Below, piece by piece: positions 12,630 to 25,049 of a DNA stretch of 64,000 bases. The DNA comes from Eucommia ulmoides (Eukaryota > Streptophyta > Magnoliopsida > Garryales > Eucommiaceae), in NCBI GenBank assembly GCA_016647705.1, contig CM028326.1, positions 5,642,001 through 5,706,000 of the forward strand, read 5' to 3'. The notes beneath the pieces were generated by a model that did not search any database, was not told where the DNA came from, and worked only from the letters and a program-made list of their open reading frames with translations. Both the position numbers and the translations under genes were made by a program. Numbering within the stretch: position 1 is the first letter of the stretch; each line of letters opens with the position of its first letter.

Positions 12630-12997
12630 GGGTGTCTCCGTGGTAAGTCCCTTATTTTATCCTTAATTTAAAAAAAAAAAAAATCTCATATGCAATTGTA
12701 ACTTGTATTTTAATCACGTGCATTAAAAGAAGATGGAAGAACCAATACACGCACTGCATTCTCGCATTTACATATAACTAATTTGTGTGTTAAATATTTG
12801 TTAAATGCAATAGAGATTACACAAATACATGTAATATAGTTATACAGCTACTTGTAATTAATATTACACAGGCGTGAGCACATGCGAGACTAATATGCAA
12901 GCAAATACCAATTTAAGGAACTAAATCACAACTTATGTTTTAAATGGGACTAATAATGTATTACATCCACTATTTGGGACTAATCACCAATTATCCC
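12630..12997 (+). repeat. Dispersed TIR-like repeat, family R1, copy 1
   Basis: It starts GGTGTCTCCGTGGTAAGTCCC and ends GGGACTAATCACCAATTATCC; the two ends are weakly inverted (GGTAAGTCCC against GGTGATTAGTCCC). Related copies lie at about 25050-26300 (-), 58750-59230 (+), 59265-59640 (-) and 59690-63862 (+, interrupted). Probably a non-autonomous DNA transposon; superfamily not determined. Confidence 0.65.
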
Positions 12998-13028
12998 ATT
13001 AAATAATCGTGAAATTGAATGGACGTCT

Positions 13029-14555
13029 TGGTGGCCGCAAATAATGCGCTGCCATTTTCACCGCAAGCGTACGGATCAAGTTTTAGTATAGTGGACCATT
13101 CGGTTGGGTATCGTATCCACATGGATTGATTGAGATTACTATCGAGTATCGTGATTGTCATAATCTGACTTTATCTAGGTGCTAAAAATAGATTTTAATT
13201 TAATACTAATACTAAACTAAAATACTAATTAAGTTAACTATACTATAAATACTAATTTGAGATTGTTTAAGGGAGTATATTGTCTAGGGATTAACTTTAT
13301 TTACTTAAATGCATTTGATTTCGTTTTAGTTAACATTAACGGCGTTCGGCCTATCCAACAATCTCGGTTCGTAAACTCCCTCGCCACCTCTTTCGATTGT
13401 AAGATGGGGGAATACGTGACTTCGTGTCAATGCCCAAGTCCTCCTCAATGTCTTAACGACTCTAGGTTATGTGAGTCTCGCCCCAACGTCATCGATTGCA
13501 CACTTTCTAACGCCTAGTCATTAGATTGTCGTGTTGTATTAACTCTAATATGAATCCGGGGTTACCTCTCCCGAGTATCAAATCCCATATTCTCAATATA
13601 TCTAAACTAGCATATAAACATAGAAAACGTGGCAACACAATCCACATGCGAAGAACAACCAAGAACGAAACACAAATTCAACCAAAATTACATTTTCATA
13701 AATAATACGTTAATCCCTATTACAATCCATGTTTAACTCATGGCCTTAACCGTTTATACAATGTAGAATGAGCTAAACATGCTCAACAATTTCCAAAATG
13801 AAGAAAACAAAGAAAGAAAATGAGCGACTTAGCCGATATCCGAAGATTTGCCACTAGAAACGTCGATCGATCGCTTTCCTCTTCATCTTCCACCTCGAGT
13901 TGAGAGCTCTCCCTCCAAAATCCCTAAATATACCCTTAGAGATAGCCTAAGGGGCTAAAAAATGTAAGAGAGGCCGGAGATAGGAGAGGATATGAGGTAT
14001 TTATAGCCAAAATATCCTAAAAATATCTCAAGACTATGTAGGGGAAATCCGCCTGGGCGAAGAAAATTGCGCCTAGGCAGAGTTAGGTCGGTTCGGCTGA
14101 TCGCCTAGGTGGTGAAGTAGGCAATGGACTGGGAGAACATTCTGTTGGATTTGCGCCTAGGCGAAGAAAACTTCGCCTAGGCAAACGGTTGTCAGTAACC
14201 CATCTTCGTCTTCTGCTGGATTTCTGCCTAGGCGAAGGAATCTTTGCCTAGGCGGTCGTCCATTAGTAACATTTTGCTCTTTTCTCAGCTTCTTCACCGC
14301 CTAGGCGATGGTCTGGACGCCTAGGCGGTGGGCCTGTTTCATCTTTTAGCCTCTAAGCTTGTTTATCTACCATAACTTCGAACTGCTTTGGTTCGATCTC
14401 ATCGTTTTAACTCTAGTTTCCTATCTTTTTACCCCACACACCTGATTTAATACAAAAAGATAAAAACTAATTAAAACATAATAAAAAATAACTATAAACG
14501 TACTCGAAAACTAACAAATTCGGATTTGAAATACATAGGTAATTTACACATATCA
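13029..14555 (-). repeat. 3' LTR of the element
   Basis: 1527 bp, aligning along its length with 16497-18002. It keeps a short stretch around 14165-14182 that the other LTR lacks. Scattered substitutions show the insertion is not brand new. Confidence 0.9.
14040..14330. repeat. GCCTAGGC palindrome cluster in the LTR
   Basis: Perfect GCCTAGGC sites occur at 14071, 14155, 14175, 14226, 14246, 14299 and 14319, with degenerate ones between, often as CGCCTAGGCG. The equivalent cluster in the other LTR lies at about 17515-17785. Confidence 0.88.
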
Positions 14556-14570
14556 AATACCCCCAAACTC
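14556..14570 (-). other. Polypurine tract
   Basis: The minus strand reads GAGTTTGGGGGTATTT directly before the 3' LTR. Confidence 0.7.
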
Positions 14571-16347
14571 AGAATTTGGCTAGTCCTCGAGCCAAACTCC
14601 TACACAATACGAAAAAGTATACAAACTAATTACGAAATTAAAAACTATAAATGAAAAACATTAAAAATAAAAATGTGCAAGTTTTGATTATCATCTACCG
14701 ACCGAAAGATTTTTCCTTCATCGGCCCCCAATCCTATCAAGTTCAAGTATAAATCATACCATGTGATGTTCTAGAATTTTAACGTTCAAAAGTGGTAAGC
14801 GCCATTCTAGATCTTGTTTAAGTGTATGTGTGATTACACTCAAATATACTACTATCAATTGATTAGATGGGATTATCCCTAAATAAAGATCATGACTAAA
14901 ACCTTTAAGGTATAGGGAATCCATACGCCTGACCTGGGATCTATTCTCCACTAATGTAGGCTCGGAGGTTCATGAAGATCAATAGGGCTTGGTTCGGTTT
15001 TGGAATAATGGCCAAGGGTATTTTGGAATAGAGAACAGGTTAACGTCGTTAACTTAACGTTACCCGAGGCACATTGCTTAGCATTCTCACACTCGAAACC
15101 CCATATATTTTTTTTAGAAACAACCCTAAACAAACATTTAAGAACGTCGTACTCACTTGTCATGTCAAAAAGAAACTATTTTTTTTTTAACACACCCCCA
15201 AACTCATTCGAATTTCTACAATTTTAAGAGTGTGCAAAAATAATTAAGTAACACACCCCAAAAAGTATTCGAATTCTTACAACTTTAGGAATGTGCAAAA
15301 AAATATGAACGATAAAGGACAAGTGAGTATCCGAATACCGAACCAAATTAGAATTTTGGCCTAAATCCAACCGCTCACATCAAGTAGCGAAATGCTAATT
15401 TGATTCACTCAAATTGTGCTTTCAGTTTAGCGATAAAGGTTTGAAAAAAGTTCAATCGGCTAGGGTATTTGTGAAGTGTTCAGAATTGAAATGGCTTTTA
15501 AGCTTCGACAGTGTAACGAAGGGTAATGATTTATCAGGGTAAGCTTAAAAGGCTCAAGTGATCAAATGAATGCCTAAATCATATCTCCTAAACAACCTTG
15601 CCTAGGATTTCGCCTCGAATTTTTCCCAAATCAAGTTCTAGAATCCCTATTGTCATGAAATTGATTGACGGATAATCGATTTCAAATCAATTAGATAGTG
15701 CTATATTGAGTTTACGTGCTCGTGTATTTAGGGTCTACAATAACTTTTACTAAACGATACGTTAAGCACACAGAACACACATGAATGAGCGTTACGTTCG
15801 ACCTTAAAACAATCAGGGGACAGAGTCATCATCAGGTAAAGGCCCAGATGACGTTAAAACTCAATACAAGACAACAACTAAACTAAACAAACTAATCCTA
15901 AACAAGCATGCAAACAATAAAAACAGTAAAATTTAACTAAACACATAAACACATACTACACATCACCACCAACTTAAAACAGGTGAAGTCCAAAACAAGC
16001 CGTCAGCGATCCCAATGACAGTATATAGCATGATATTGAAGACGAGGGTTTAGAACACGTACCTGGGAGGCGAGAGGATCTCGCCTCCGACTCAAATTGA
16101 TATCTAACTTATTTGTGACCCTGGGTTGCCTCCCAAGAAGCACTTGGTTTAATGTCCTCGGCCCGACACATGCCCTCAAGACTGGCGAGATATTCAATGA
16201 TCAAATCGCAAGAGCACCTGTCGATCTAACATCTTCAAGCATCCTGCCGAAAACAAAAACAAAACTACAAACGAAAATTATATACAAAAATGCCTAGATT
16301 AAAATCAAGTTATTTATTCCCAATATCAAAAGTAACACTCCTTCTAA

Positions 16348-16365
16348 TCCCCGACAACGGCGCCA
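16348..16365 (-). other. Second primer-binding-site-like sequence
   Basis: The minus strand reads TGGCGCCGTTGTCGGGGA, 125 bp further into the element and closer to consensus than the functional-position copy. Like the first, it is preceded on the minus strand by ACCAAGTTTT, as if an LTR-leader junction had been duplicated or inherited from another element. Confidence 0.7.
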
Positions 16366-16472
16366 AAAACTTGGTGCATTGACGGGACTAGAATACGATA
16401 CACTTGCTTCTCCTATCTAAAACTTAAGTCTCCGGCCGTTACCGCGTTTCTCTGACAATAACATCAAAACAA

Positions 16473-16490
16473 TCCCCAGCAACGGTGCCA
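16473..16490 (-). other. Primer-binding site of the LTR element
   Basis: The minus strand reads TGGCACCGTTGCTGGGGA, a variant of the TGGCGCCGTTGCCGGGGA class, six bases inside the 5' LTR. Confidence 0.8.
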
Positions 16491-16496
16491 AAAACT

Positions 16497-18002
16497 TGGT
16501 GGCCGCAAATAATGCGCTGTCACTTTCACCGCAAGCGTACAGATCAAGTTTTAGTATAGTGGACCTTTCGGTTGGGTATCGTATCCACAGGGATTAGTTG
16601 AGATTACTATCGAGTATCGTGATTGTCATAACCTGACTTTATCTAGGCGCTAAAAATAGATTTTAATTTAATACTAATACTAAACTAAAATACTAATTAA
16701 GTTAACTATACTATAAATACTAATTTGAGATTGTTTAAGCGAGTATATTGCCTATGGATTAAATTTATTTACTTAAATACATTTGATTTCGTTTTAGTTA
16801 ACATTAACGGCGTTCTGCGTATCCGACAATCTCGGTTCGTAAACTCCATCGCCACCTCTTCCGAGTGTAAGACGGGGGAATACGTGACTTCGTGTCAACG
16901 CCAAAGTCCTCCTCAATGTCTTAACGACTCTAGATCACGTGAGTCTCGCCCTAACGTCATCGATTGCACACTTTCTAACGCCCTCCCGGGTCATTAGATT
17001 GTCGTGTTGTGTTAACTCTAGTCTGAATCTGGAGTTACCTCTCCCAAGTGTCAAACCCTGTATTCTCAATATATCTAAACTAGCATATAAACATAGAAAA
17101 CACGGCAACACAATCCACATGCGAAGAACAACCAAGAACGAAACACAAATTCAAACAAAATTACATTTTCATAAATAATACGTTAATCCCTATTACAATC
17201 CATGTTTAACTCATGACCCTAACCATTTATACAATGTAGAATGAGCTAAACATGCTCAACAATTACCAAAATGAAGAAAACAAAGAGAGAAAATGAGCGA
17301 CTTAGTTGATATCCGAAGATTTGCCGCTAGAAACGTTAATCGATCGTTTTCCTCTTCATCCTTTACCTCGGTTTGAGAGCTCTCCCTCCAAAATTCCTAA
17401 ATATACCCTTAGAGATAGCCTAAGGGGCTAAAAAATGCAAGAGAGGCCGGAGAGGGGAGAGAAGGTATTTATAGCCAAAATATCCTAAAAATATCTCAAA
17501 ACTGTGCAAGGGAAATCCGCCTAGGCGAAGAAAACTGCGCCTAGGCGGAGTTAGGTCGGTTCGGCTGATCGCCTAGGCGGTGAAGTAGGCGGTGGACTAA
17601 GAGAACATTCTGTTGGATTTTCGCCTAGGCGAACGGCTGTCAGTAGCCCATCTTCGTCTTCTGCTCGATTTTCGCCTAGGCGAAGAAATCTTTGCCTAGG
17701 TGGTCGTTCGTCAATAACATTTTACTATTTTCTCAGCTTCTTCACCGCTTAGGTGGTGGTCTGGATGCCTAGGCGGTTGGCCTGTTTCATCTTTTAGCCT
17801 CCGAGCTTGTTTATCCACCGTTACTTCGAACCGCTTTGGTTCGATCTTATCGTTTTCGCTCCAGTTTCCTATCTTTTTGCCCCACACATCTGATTTAATA
17901 CAAAAAAATAAAAACTAATTAAAACATAATAAAAATAACTATAAATATACTCGAAAATTAACAAATTCAGATTGAAAATACGTAGGTAATTTACACCTAT
18001 CA
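16497..18002 (-). repeat. 5' LTR of the element
   Basis: 1506 bp. On the minus strand it starts TGATAGGTGTAAATTACC at 18002 and ends GGCCACCA at 16497. It is followed by 6 bp and then the primer-binding site. Confidence 0.9.
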
Positions 18003-18007
18003 CGTCT

Positions 18008-20414
18008 ACTTTCCCAAAATAATATTTTGGTGGGTCAAGATCCGACTAGACCTAAACCCATATCCGACCCAATTGGTTCAGACTGAGTTTGATCAGACGG
18101 CAACAACAGTGGTGTGCATGAATGTGGTTAAATTTAGAACCCCCACAACGCACAAAAGATTGTATGCCCTAAGGGATTGCCCTTTACTTTCAACTTGGAA
18201 CTCGATATAATGCTCAAGTTCATCTTCCACAACCAGCGTGGAATTGAATGTCCATTTTAGTCTTCCACCAACCTCAAGTGGACATTTTGAGAATTATTTC
18301 ATTCAGATCTTAATAATTTTTGGTATATAAATATACTGCGTCGATCTCCAACGACGAAGAACATATTGTAATACTAACCCAATTAATTGAATTGATAGGT
18401 TTCATTTTAATTAATTAATTAAAGTAGCTAAAAAATTTAACATATACTAGTATGTAAAATAAATTACGACATTTTGCATGTGAGATCATTTTTAGGGGCA
18501 ATTACCACGAAATTTTCATATTAGGACAAAATTATCAAATACATATTTTTTAAACATATGTTATAAAATATTCATTTTATCTTGACGATTTTACTCCTCC
18601 TGTTATATTCAACACGAGATCATATTGAATATAACACAAGATCGTGTTATATTCAACTTTCACAGCCGTTCAAATTCTACCAAACCGCCGTATGCTTTCT
18701 ATCTCACCAAAACAACCATACAATGTACCCAACATAAACTCCACTCCACTAGGGCATAAACCAAGTCCCTTCTCTCTCTCTCTCTCTCACACACACATTT
18801 TTTTAGGGCGACGAGTTCGGGGCTGCCAACCATCGTGTTATATTTCAATTTTTTTTATTCAAATTGGTAATTCTTTCTCTACATTCATATACTTGATTTT
18901 CTTCAATACAAACCAAATATTTCCGCAAATTTGCAATCTATTTGATCTGATTGATCAATTCTCCCCAAATTCCCAAACTCTTCCTCGTTTCAATTTCTAT
19001 TTTGACCTAATTTCCCAAATCTCTCTTCAGTCATCGGCATAAGCAGGTCTCGTACAGAGCTCGAAGAGCAAAAAATGGCGATTGCGATGTTGACGAAATC
19101 AAGGAGAAAAAAAGCCCTAGCAATTTTTTTTTGGGCATGATTTTTGGAATTTGTTAATTGATTTCACAAAGAAATTGGAAGAGATCTTTGTGGTAGTGGA
19201 AGTGAATGGATGACGATTTTCCATTGGGAAAACTTTGTGATGGTGGAATTGTGATGGAGAACGACAGCGTGGTGACGGCTAGTGGCCAAATCTAAAGGCT
19301 GATGACGATGGCGACGGAGCTTTAGTGATGGGGCTGATGTGCGATGGAGGTGGCCAGATCTGGACGTTGATGGCGATTGAGTGGTGGTGGCAACGGTGAG
19401 GCGCAACATGACGGAGAGCGACGCGGAAAAAAATCTGGGCACAATCGACCGGAGAGGGGTCTGGGCATGAACAACCACCGCCAACCATATATGTGCAATT
19501 TGAGAGAGACAGAGAGCGGAAGAGGCAGAGAGAGAGTAACTTTGGAGCAGACGGCATTTGCGAGAGTGTGAAGGTGAAAGAAGGGTAAAATCGTCAATTC
19601 AAAACATTTATGACTATCTAGTGTAAAGTAGCGCCTTTTGTAGGACTATTGGGTGCCAAAAAAAAAATTGTGGGACCACCTTGTAAATTTAATCTTTTAA
19701 GTTGACTTTTTGGTATTTTTTCCTTTTTTTTATTATTGGCCGAAGACATTTCGAGCTGTCACTTTAAATTTTTGTAAATAACATTTATTTTCATAACTAA
19801 AATATTTGAACTAATTATCGGATATTTAAAACTAATGTATTAAATTAAAATTAGTGTCCTTTGTAGGGGTACTAGTTTCATTATATGTCATGTAATTTAA
19901 TCCATAAAAATTTAAACACAATTTATATAATAAAATATATTAGAAAAAAGGATTAATTACACTTCATCATCTCATATGGTTTCACATAATTGAACTTCAC
20001 TATCATGTGGTACTTTCGTTGTTTGTTATTCGTCATCCATTAAACCATGTAATTCAGAAACCATGTAATTCGATGAAAGTGTAACGGTTATATTTTTCGT
20101 AAAAGTTAATGGTCAAATCTCAAAAAGTAAATCTTAATTAATTATTTAATATTAATAGGTATTTATACTCTTGGTCAGATCGGTTAATATGTGATTCACC
20201 CTATTTTCTCCCTTTTCTTTATTCCCCGTGTCGGGCCAATGATAAGGATAAATTTATTATTTTGCTCAATTCTGCTAAATATTTAACAGTTGTGCTAATG
20301 TCTGAACCACATAGTGTAAGTGAAGACGATAATACCACATGAATATAAAGTACAATTCGATTAATAAATAAGAGAAAAGTAGACAGCATGAATACTTATT
20401 CATTGAATATATAG
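18008..20414. other. Gene-free stretch
   Basis: 18600-18660 has an inverted pair built from TATTCAACACGAGATC and AAGATCGTGTTATATTC. 18770-18800 is a CT/CA microsatellite. 19160-19580 is GC-richer with open frames on both strands but no recognisable protein. I see no gene. Confidence 0.4.
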
Positions 20415-20417
20415 TAA

Positions 20418-20820
20418 CATTGTGTTTGGTACGCTAGAATGGAATGGAATGAAATTACAATAGAATTGAAATTAATATGGTAATAAAATAGAATGGTCAT
20501 TATCATTCCTATGTTTGGCGACAAAATAAATTACATGTGGTATTGAAATGACATTAAAGAGTAATATAGTAATTTAATTAAATTTTCAAAAGGTATAATA
20601 ATTGATTTAATTAAATTTCATTCCAATTCAAATATTTGTTTTGTATTTAGTCTCGTTTTTTGGCCAATAAATAATTGAAACCTAATTCCATGTAATTGAG
20701 ATTAAAAAATTCTTAATAATGAGAATGGGATTTAATCTAGTGTACCAAAATATAGGAATAGAATAACTATTTTTATGGTCATTCCAATCTCATCTCGAAT
20801 CTTGTATACCAAACCTCATC
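20418..20820. mobile_element. Tourist/PIF-Harbinger-like MITE (403 bp)
   Basis: The left end CATTGTGTTTGGTACGC and the inverted right end GATGAGGTTTGGTATAC are flanked by TAA target duplications (20415-20417, 20821-20823). It is rich in GGAATGGAATGA-type words and has no coding capacity. Confidence 0.65.
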
Positions 20821-20918
20821 TAAAGTTTGAGAGAGAAATGAAAGTTTCAAAGAATAAAAACAACAGAGAGTTGGCCCTTTTTTCCCCTCAATAAAATATG
20901 TTTGAAAAATAGATAAAT

Positions 20919-20922
<4 letters not shown>

Positions 20923-20977
<55 letters not shown>

Positions 20978-21001
20978 TATTTTAAAAAAAAAAAAAAAAA
21001 A
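20923..21001. repeat. (AT)n microsatellite followed by poly-A
   Basis: Uninterrupted TA alternation runs to 20976, then after CATATTTT there is a run of A from about 20983. Confidence 0.95.
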
Positions 21002-21654
21002 TGGGAAAAAAAAGTAGGCATATATGGGTGGCAGGGTGGGAGCCATGCAACGCATGCAGGGTGGGAGCTTTTTGAGATAGGGTGCCACTTGGACTACGAT
21101 GTCGGACAAACCAATGCTCTATTTGTAGGTCGACACGCGTATTCAAGAGATAAAAAGAAGAAAGAAGTGTAAGTGGTGCATATAATTCATAATTGTGAGG
21201 TGAGGTCAGGTGGGGTGGGGGTCCTCACCGCTTCTTCGAGTTCAACCAATTATTTGGGGCATATTTAATTTTTTTTTCTTTCAATTTGACTATTTTTATG
21301 CTGTTATAAACTATTTTTGTCTTTTATGATTATTATAATGAAGACCGACAATATAGATATTGACATGAAAACATGGTACGAAATCCCTACAAAATTAACG
21401 TGTATGAGTTTAAATTTAACAAGTTTCAAATCGTTATCGTGTCAAACATGATAAATACTAATAAACAGGTTATATTTCGGATTTATCGGTTAAGTCTATA
21501 ATTGACACAAAATGATATGACAAATTTGAATCATATTTTGGGTTACCCATTAAGAAGTGACATAAATTAATTCAACAATTTATTAGACATTTCAATTGAT
21601 TATTTTAAAAATATCTATTAATATCATAAATGAAAGTGTTTTTTGACTTAAGAG

Positions 21655-21890
21655 GTGTTAGTTAGGTTGGCAAGGGGAGGTGCCCGTTTTTCCTGTCAAC
21701 CAGGGTTCGACTCTCCTGGTGAACACTTGAGAATTAAATCTTGAATTTAATCCTGAATGCACCAGACCGATGTGGGGAGTATGTCCTTAAGATCGCTCGA
21801 GGAGGTGATTAATCGAGATGCGCGTAAATTAGTCCGGATAACACCCTATCGTAAAATCAAAAATAAATAAATAATTGTGTTTTTTCGAAA
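21655..21890 (+). mobile_element. tRNA-derived SINE
   Basis: A box-A-like stretch (TTAGGTTGGCAAGGGGAGG) and box B (GGGTTCGACTCTCC, about 21705-21720) sit at tRNA-like spacing. They are followed by a plant-SINE-like 3' body (GATGCGCGTAAATTAGTCCGG) and an A-rich AAATAAATAAATAA tail. Transcribed by Pol III if active. Confidence 0.7.
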
Positions 21891-23503
21891 TGTCTTTTTG
21901 TTAAGGATTAATAATAAATGATTGAGATTTGATTTTTCTTTTTGGGGGGAGGGAGTGGAGAGATTTTCGTCCAAAATTTTAAATCCCATTTCAAATGTGG
22001 TTGAGTTAATCCCATTTCAAATGTGGTTGAGTTAAATTATATTTTGTATTCTTCGAGTTTCATTTTTTTATTTAATTGATCAATTTTTTAATATATAGTA
22101 TCTTTTACACTTATAAATTAAAAAATCGATATAATGTCTTTAGATACGTGGAATATCTAGTATACATGGAACAATTAAATTAATGTTTAATGTTCCGTGT
22201 GACACAATTAATTTTTGTGTCGTGTCGATACGATAAGATATCGTGTCATGTTTGTCTTTTAACCACTGCACAAAATCTGAAGCCACCATCAAACTTGTCT
22301 TGAAACGGAGAGTCTAACGCCACCAGAGAACAACCCAGTCATCGTTTAACTGTCACTTTTGTTCACCTCTACAACAACTATTGCTCCAAATTCAACACAA
22401 CACACATCACCGTACTCGTCTCTCAAAGACAAAGCCAACACCATCAACCTTGCCACAAACGGATGACGCAAATACCCTGCAAAGTTTTCGTTGCTCTACC
22501 ACAGATCACACACACCACCATCATATTAGCCCTAGCAAGTGGTGCCACGTCAACAACATGTTAGTCTAGTCAGCATGCCAGATCATCGCCACATCGACAC
22601 ACATTCGGACTGGATTTCTACCATGTTAGTTGCCACATCATCTAAAGCATCTGTTTGGCTTGCCACACTATCGACATCTTAGTAGCCACGTCAGCATATC
22701 ATTGTCACGTCGATACAAATCAACTACCCTTTAGCATCAATTATCGCCACATTAGCACCCTATTGGCCACCTCAGTACTGGTCAACGCTGTTGTTGATCG
22801 GTTCACTACTGATTCAACATAGTTTTTTTTGCCGGTTCATCATTTTTCAACCAATTCTTGAAGGTATAAAATAATTTCGTTGTTAATTCCAGCGTTCTGA
22901 ATCTATGCGTGGTCTTGGTTTATTCAAATTCGGATCATACAATATACTTCTTATTATATTGTTGATTTAGTCTATCACGGTGTTATGACCGGTTCAAGAG
23001 TTCATCAATCGGTTTCTCACAATCTTAGATTGATTCCTGGATAATTTAAGCATTATGAATCCATTCGTGGCCGATTTTTTTCTAGATTCACTTCATACAA
23101 TATACTTTCTTGAACATTATTGATCTAATTCAACGATGCTGTCCAAAAGTTGTTCTTCACCGATTGTTTTTGTTGCCAATAAGAGTTTTGATCTTGCCTC
23201 CACTATTGTTTACATCTCTATTGGGGATATGGATTCAATTTTCAAATGCTTTCTCTGCAATTCCGGTATAAACTTTTCCCCAACCTTTTCACTTACTATA
23301 TGTAATTTTTTTTTGTTTTTTAATTTTGATTATTGTAATCATATGACTTGTGATCCCAATATCTTCTAATCTAAGCTATTCATTGTGAATTCTCTTACCA
23401 TTGATATTGCTGATAATTCTTATATGCGTGTCAATTATATTGTCAGATTTCTACTTCACATATTTATATTTCTGACACGTATTTAATTTCAAAACTTATT
23501 TTA
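21891..23503. other. Gene-free stretch with degenerate repeats
   Basis: 22540-22800 holds many degenerate copies of GCCACRTCAGCA-type words. About 22895-23000 and 23050-23150 are related to each other (both contain ATTCATACAATATACTT-like segments). The second may be the eroded 5' side of the Copia remnant that follows. Confidence 0.4.
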
Positions 23504-23641
23504 AACCTATTATATGTTGGGCAACTCTGTGAATTGGGATTCGAAGTAATATTTTCTAATACTAGTTATTATATGCAGGATTCTCGTATAGGAAAAACTC
23601 ATGTGACTAATCGTAAAATTAGATGTCTATTTAGCTCAATG
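23504..23641 (+). pseudogene. Ty1/Copia polyprotein remnant (GAG-pre-integrase region)
   Basis: One frame reads NLLYVGQLCELGFEVIF, then SYYMQDSRIGKTHVTNRK. This matches the GAG-pre-integrase segment of plant Copia polyproteins (NLxSVGQLCDxGYxVxF...QDxxTGKxxGxGRR). Neighbouring sequence on both sides is too decayed to follow, and the downstream side runs into trinucleotide-rich DNA. A short relic with no function. Confidence 0.65.
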
Positions 23642-24600
23642 GTTTGCACCTTCCAACTCAATTCCCACCACCGTTATCCCATGTCCCTTCACCAACTTGT
23701 ATAATGCCACTATCATCATCCTCATTACCACCACCACTACTACCACCACCACCATCCTCATCATCATCATCACCTTATTCATTTTCACCATCGTCATCCT
23801 CATCCTCATAGCTATCACCATCATCCTCATTACCACCATCATTCTCCTCCTCATCACCTTATTCATCTTCTCTTAACCTTTGGTATTCTCGGTTAGATCA
23901 TGCATCTATCGGACATATTCTCACTTTAGCCTTTATTGGAAAATTAGGCTCCATTTTTACCCAACACCTCGATTACCTTCCATGTCAACAAGCTGAACAA
24001 CACACCTCATCTTTTTCCACTTGTACTCAGTCTCTCATGCACCCTTTGACCTAGTCCATTATGATGTTTTTGGTCTATGTCGAAATAATTTTTGTATTGT
24101 TTTGGTATTTTTAGTTGTATAATTTTGATATTTGTTATTGATTTTTAGTTTATTTGCTTTGGTGGTAGTGGTGGCGATGATAGTGAAAGTTTACTGTGGT
24201 GGTGGGGATGGTAGTGAATGTTTGCTATTGTGGTGGCGGTGATAGCGAATGTTTGATTGTGATGATAGTGTGGTGATAATGGATATTTGTTATATTAGTG
24301 GTAGTGATAGTCAATATTTATTGTAGTGGCAACGACGATTAGTTTGCTCTGGTGATCGTTAATGGTTATGGTGGTAGTAAACTTTGTAGTAGTGATGAAT
24401 ATTTGTTGTGGATGGTGAATATTGTTTCAGTGGCTATAGTGGCGGTGGACGATAGTTGTGGTGATTTTGATATAATGATGAGTATGTTTGGTGGTAATAA
24501 TGATAATAAATGGTTGACTATAGTAGTGACGGTGAAAGTGAATATTTGTAATGATGATTAAAGTGAATATTTGTAATGATGATTATTATTTATCCTAAAA
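23642..24600. repeat. Trinucleotide-rich low-complexity DNA
   Basis: 23690-23870 is built of CAT/CAC/CCT triplets. 24160-24590 is built of GTGGTGGYGATAGTGAATRTTTG-like degenerate units of about 30-50 bp. Open frames here are by-products of the composition. Confidence 0.8.
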
Positions 24601-25049
24601 AAAATGATTGACAATTTTGTCATGAAAATTCATTGAATGGCTTCTTTAGTGGTTGGACAAATTTGTACGAGAGCATGAATCATACATGCATGTCTAGTAC
24701 ATGACAATTTGGCAATAAAATAAAGGACACACGTGTGGTGCAACAAATGTCTTGGGGGGATCAAAAATATTTTTTATTCTTTACAAAATATCTTAATGTA
24801 TATGTAACAAATAATTTTTTTTAAGAAAATATCTTCTGCGTGAATTAATTTAAAAAAGAATAAATAGATAAAATCAAATTATAAAATTTTTAGGATTAAA
24901 ATTTGTACAAACTTTAAGAGTCACTTTTAATAATTAGATTAAAATTGAAGGGTATTTACTTTTTTTTACTAAAAAACAATGGTGATGACTGACATTTTTC
25001 AAATTATAGGGAAGATCTGTGATTTTTATCAGGGAAATTTTAGTGGAAA

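Larger units (their letters stand above)
13029..18002 (-). mobile_element. Complete non-autonomous LTR retrotransposon (4974 bp)
   Basis: Perfect target duplications CGTCT occur at 13024-13028 and 18003-18007. LTRs are 13029-14555 and 16497-18002, and on the minus strand each starts TGATA and ends GGCCACCA. A primer-binding site (16473-16490) and a polypurine tract (about 14556-14570) are correctly placed for minus-strand transcription. The 1941-bp internal region has no gag or pol frame, so the element must have been mobilised in trans. The primer site TGGCACCGTTGCTGGGGA resembles those of plant Tat/Athila-type Ty3 elements; that family link is inference. The internal stretch at about 16060-16200 also resembles untranslated leaders of such elements. 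Confidence 0.9.

Noticed and set aside
18644..19597. Overlapping open frames on both strands of a GC-richer patch
   Set aside because: No start-context, splice or domain evidence, and the frames on opposite strands are equally open.
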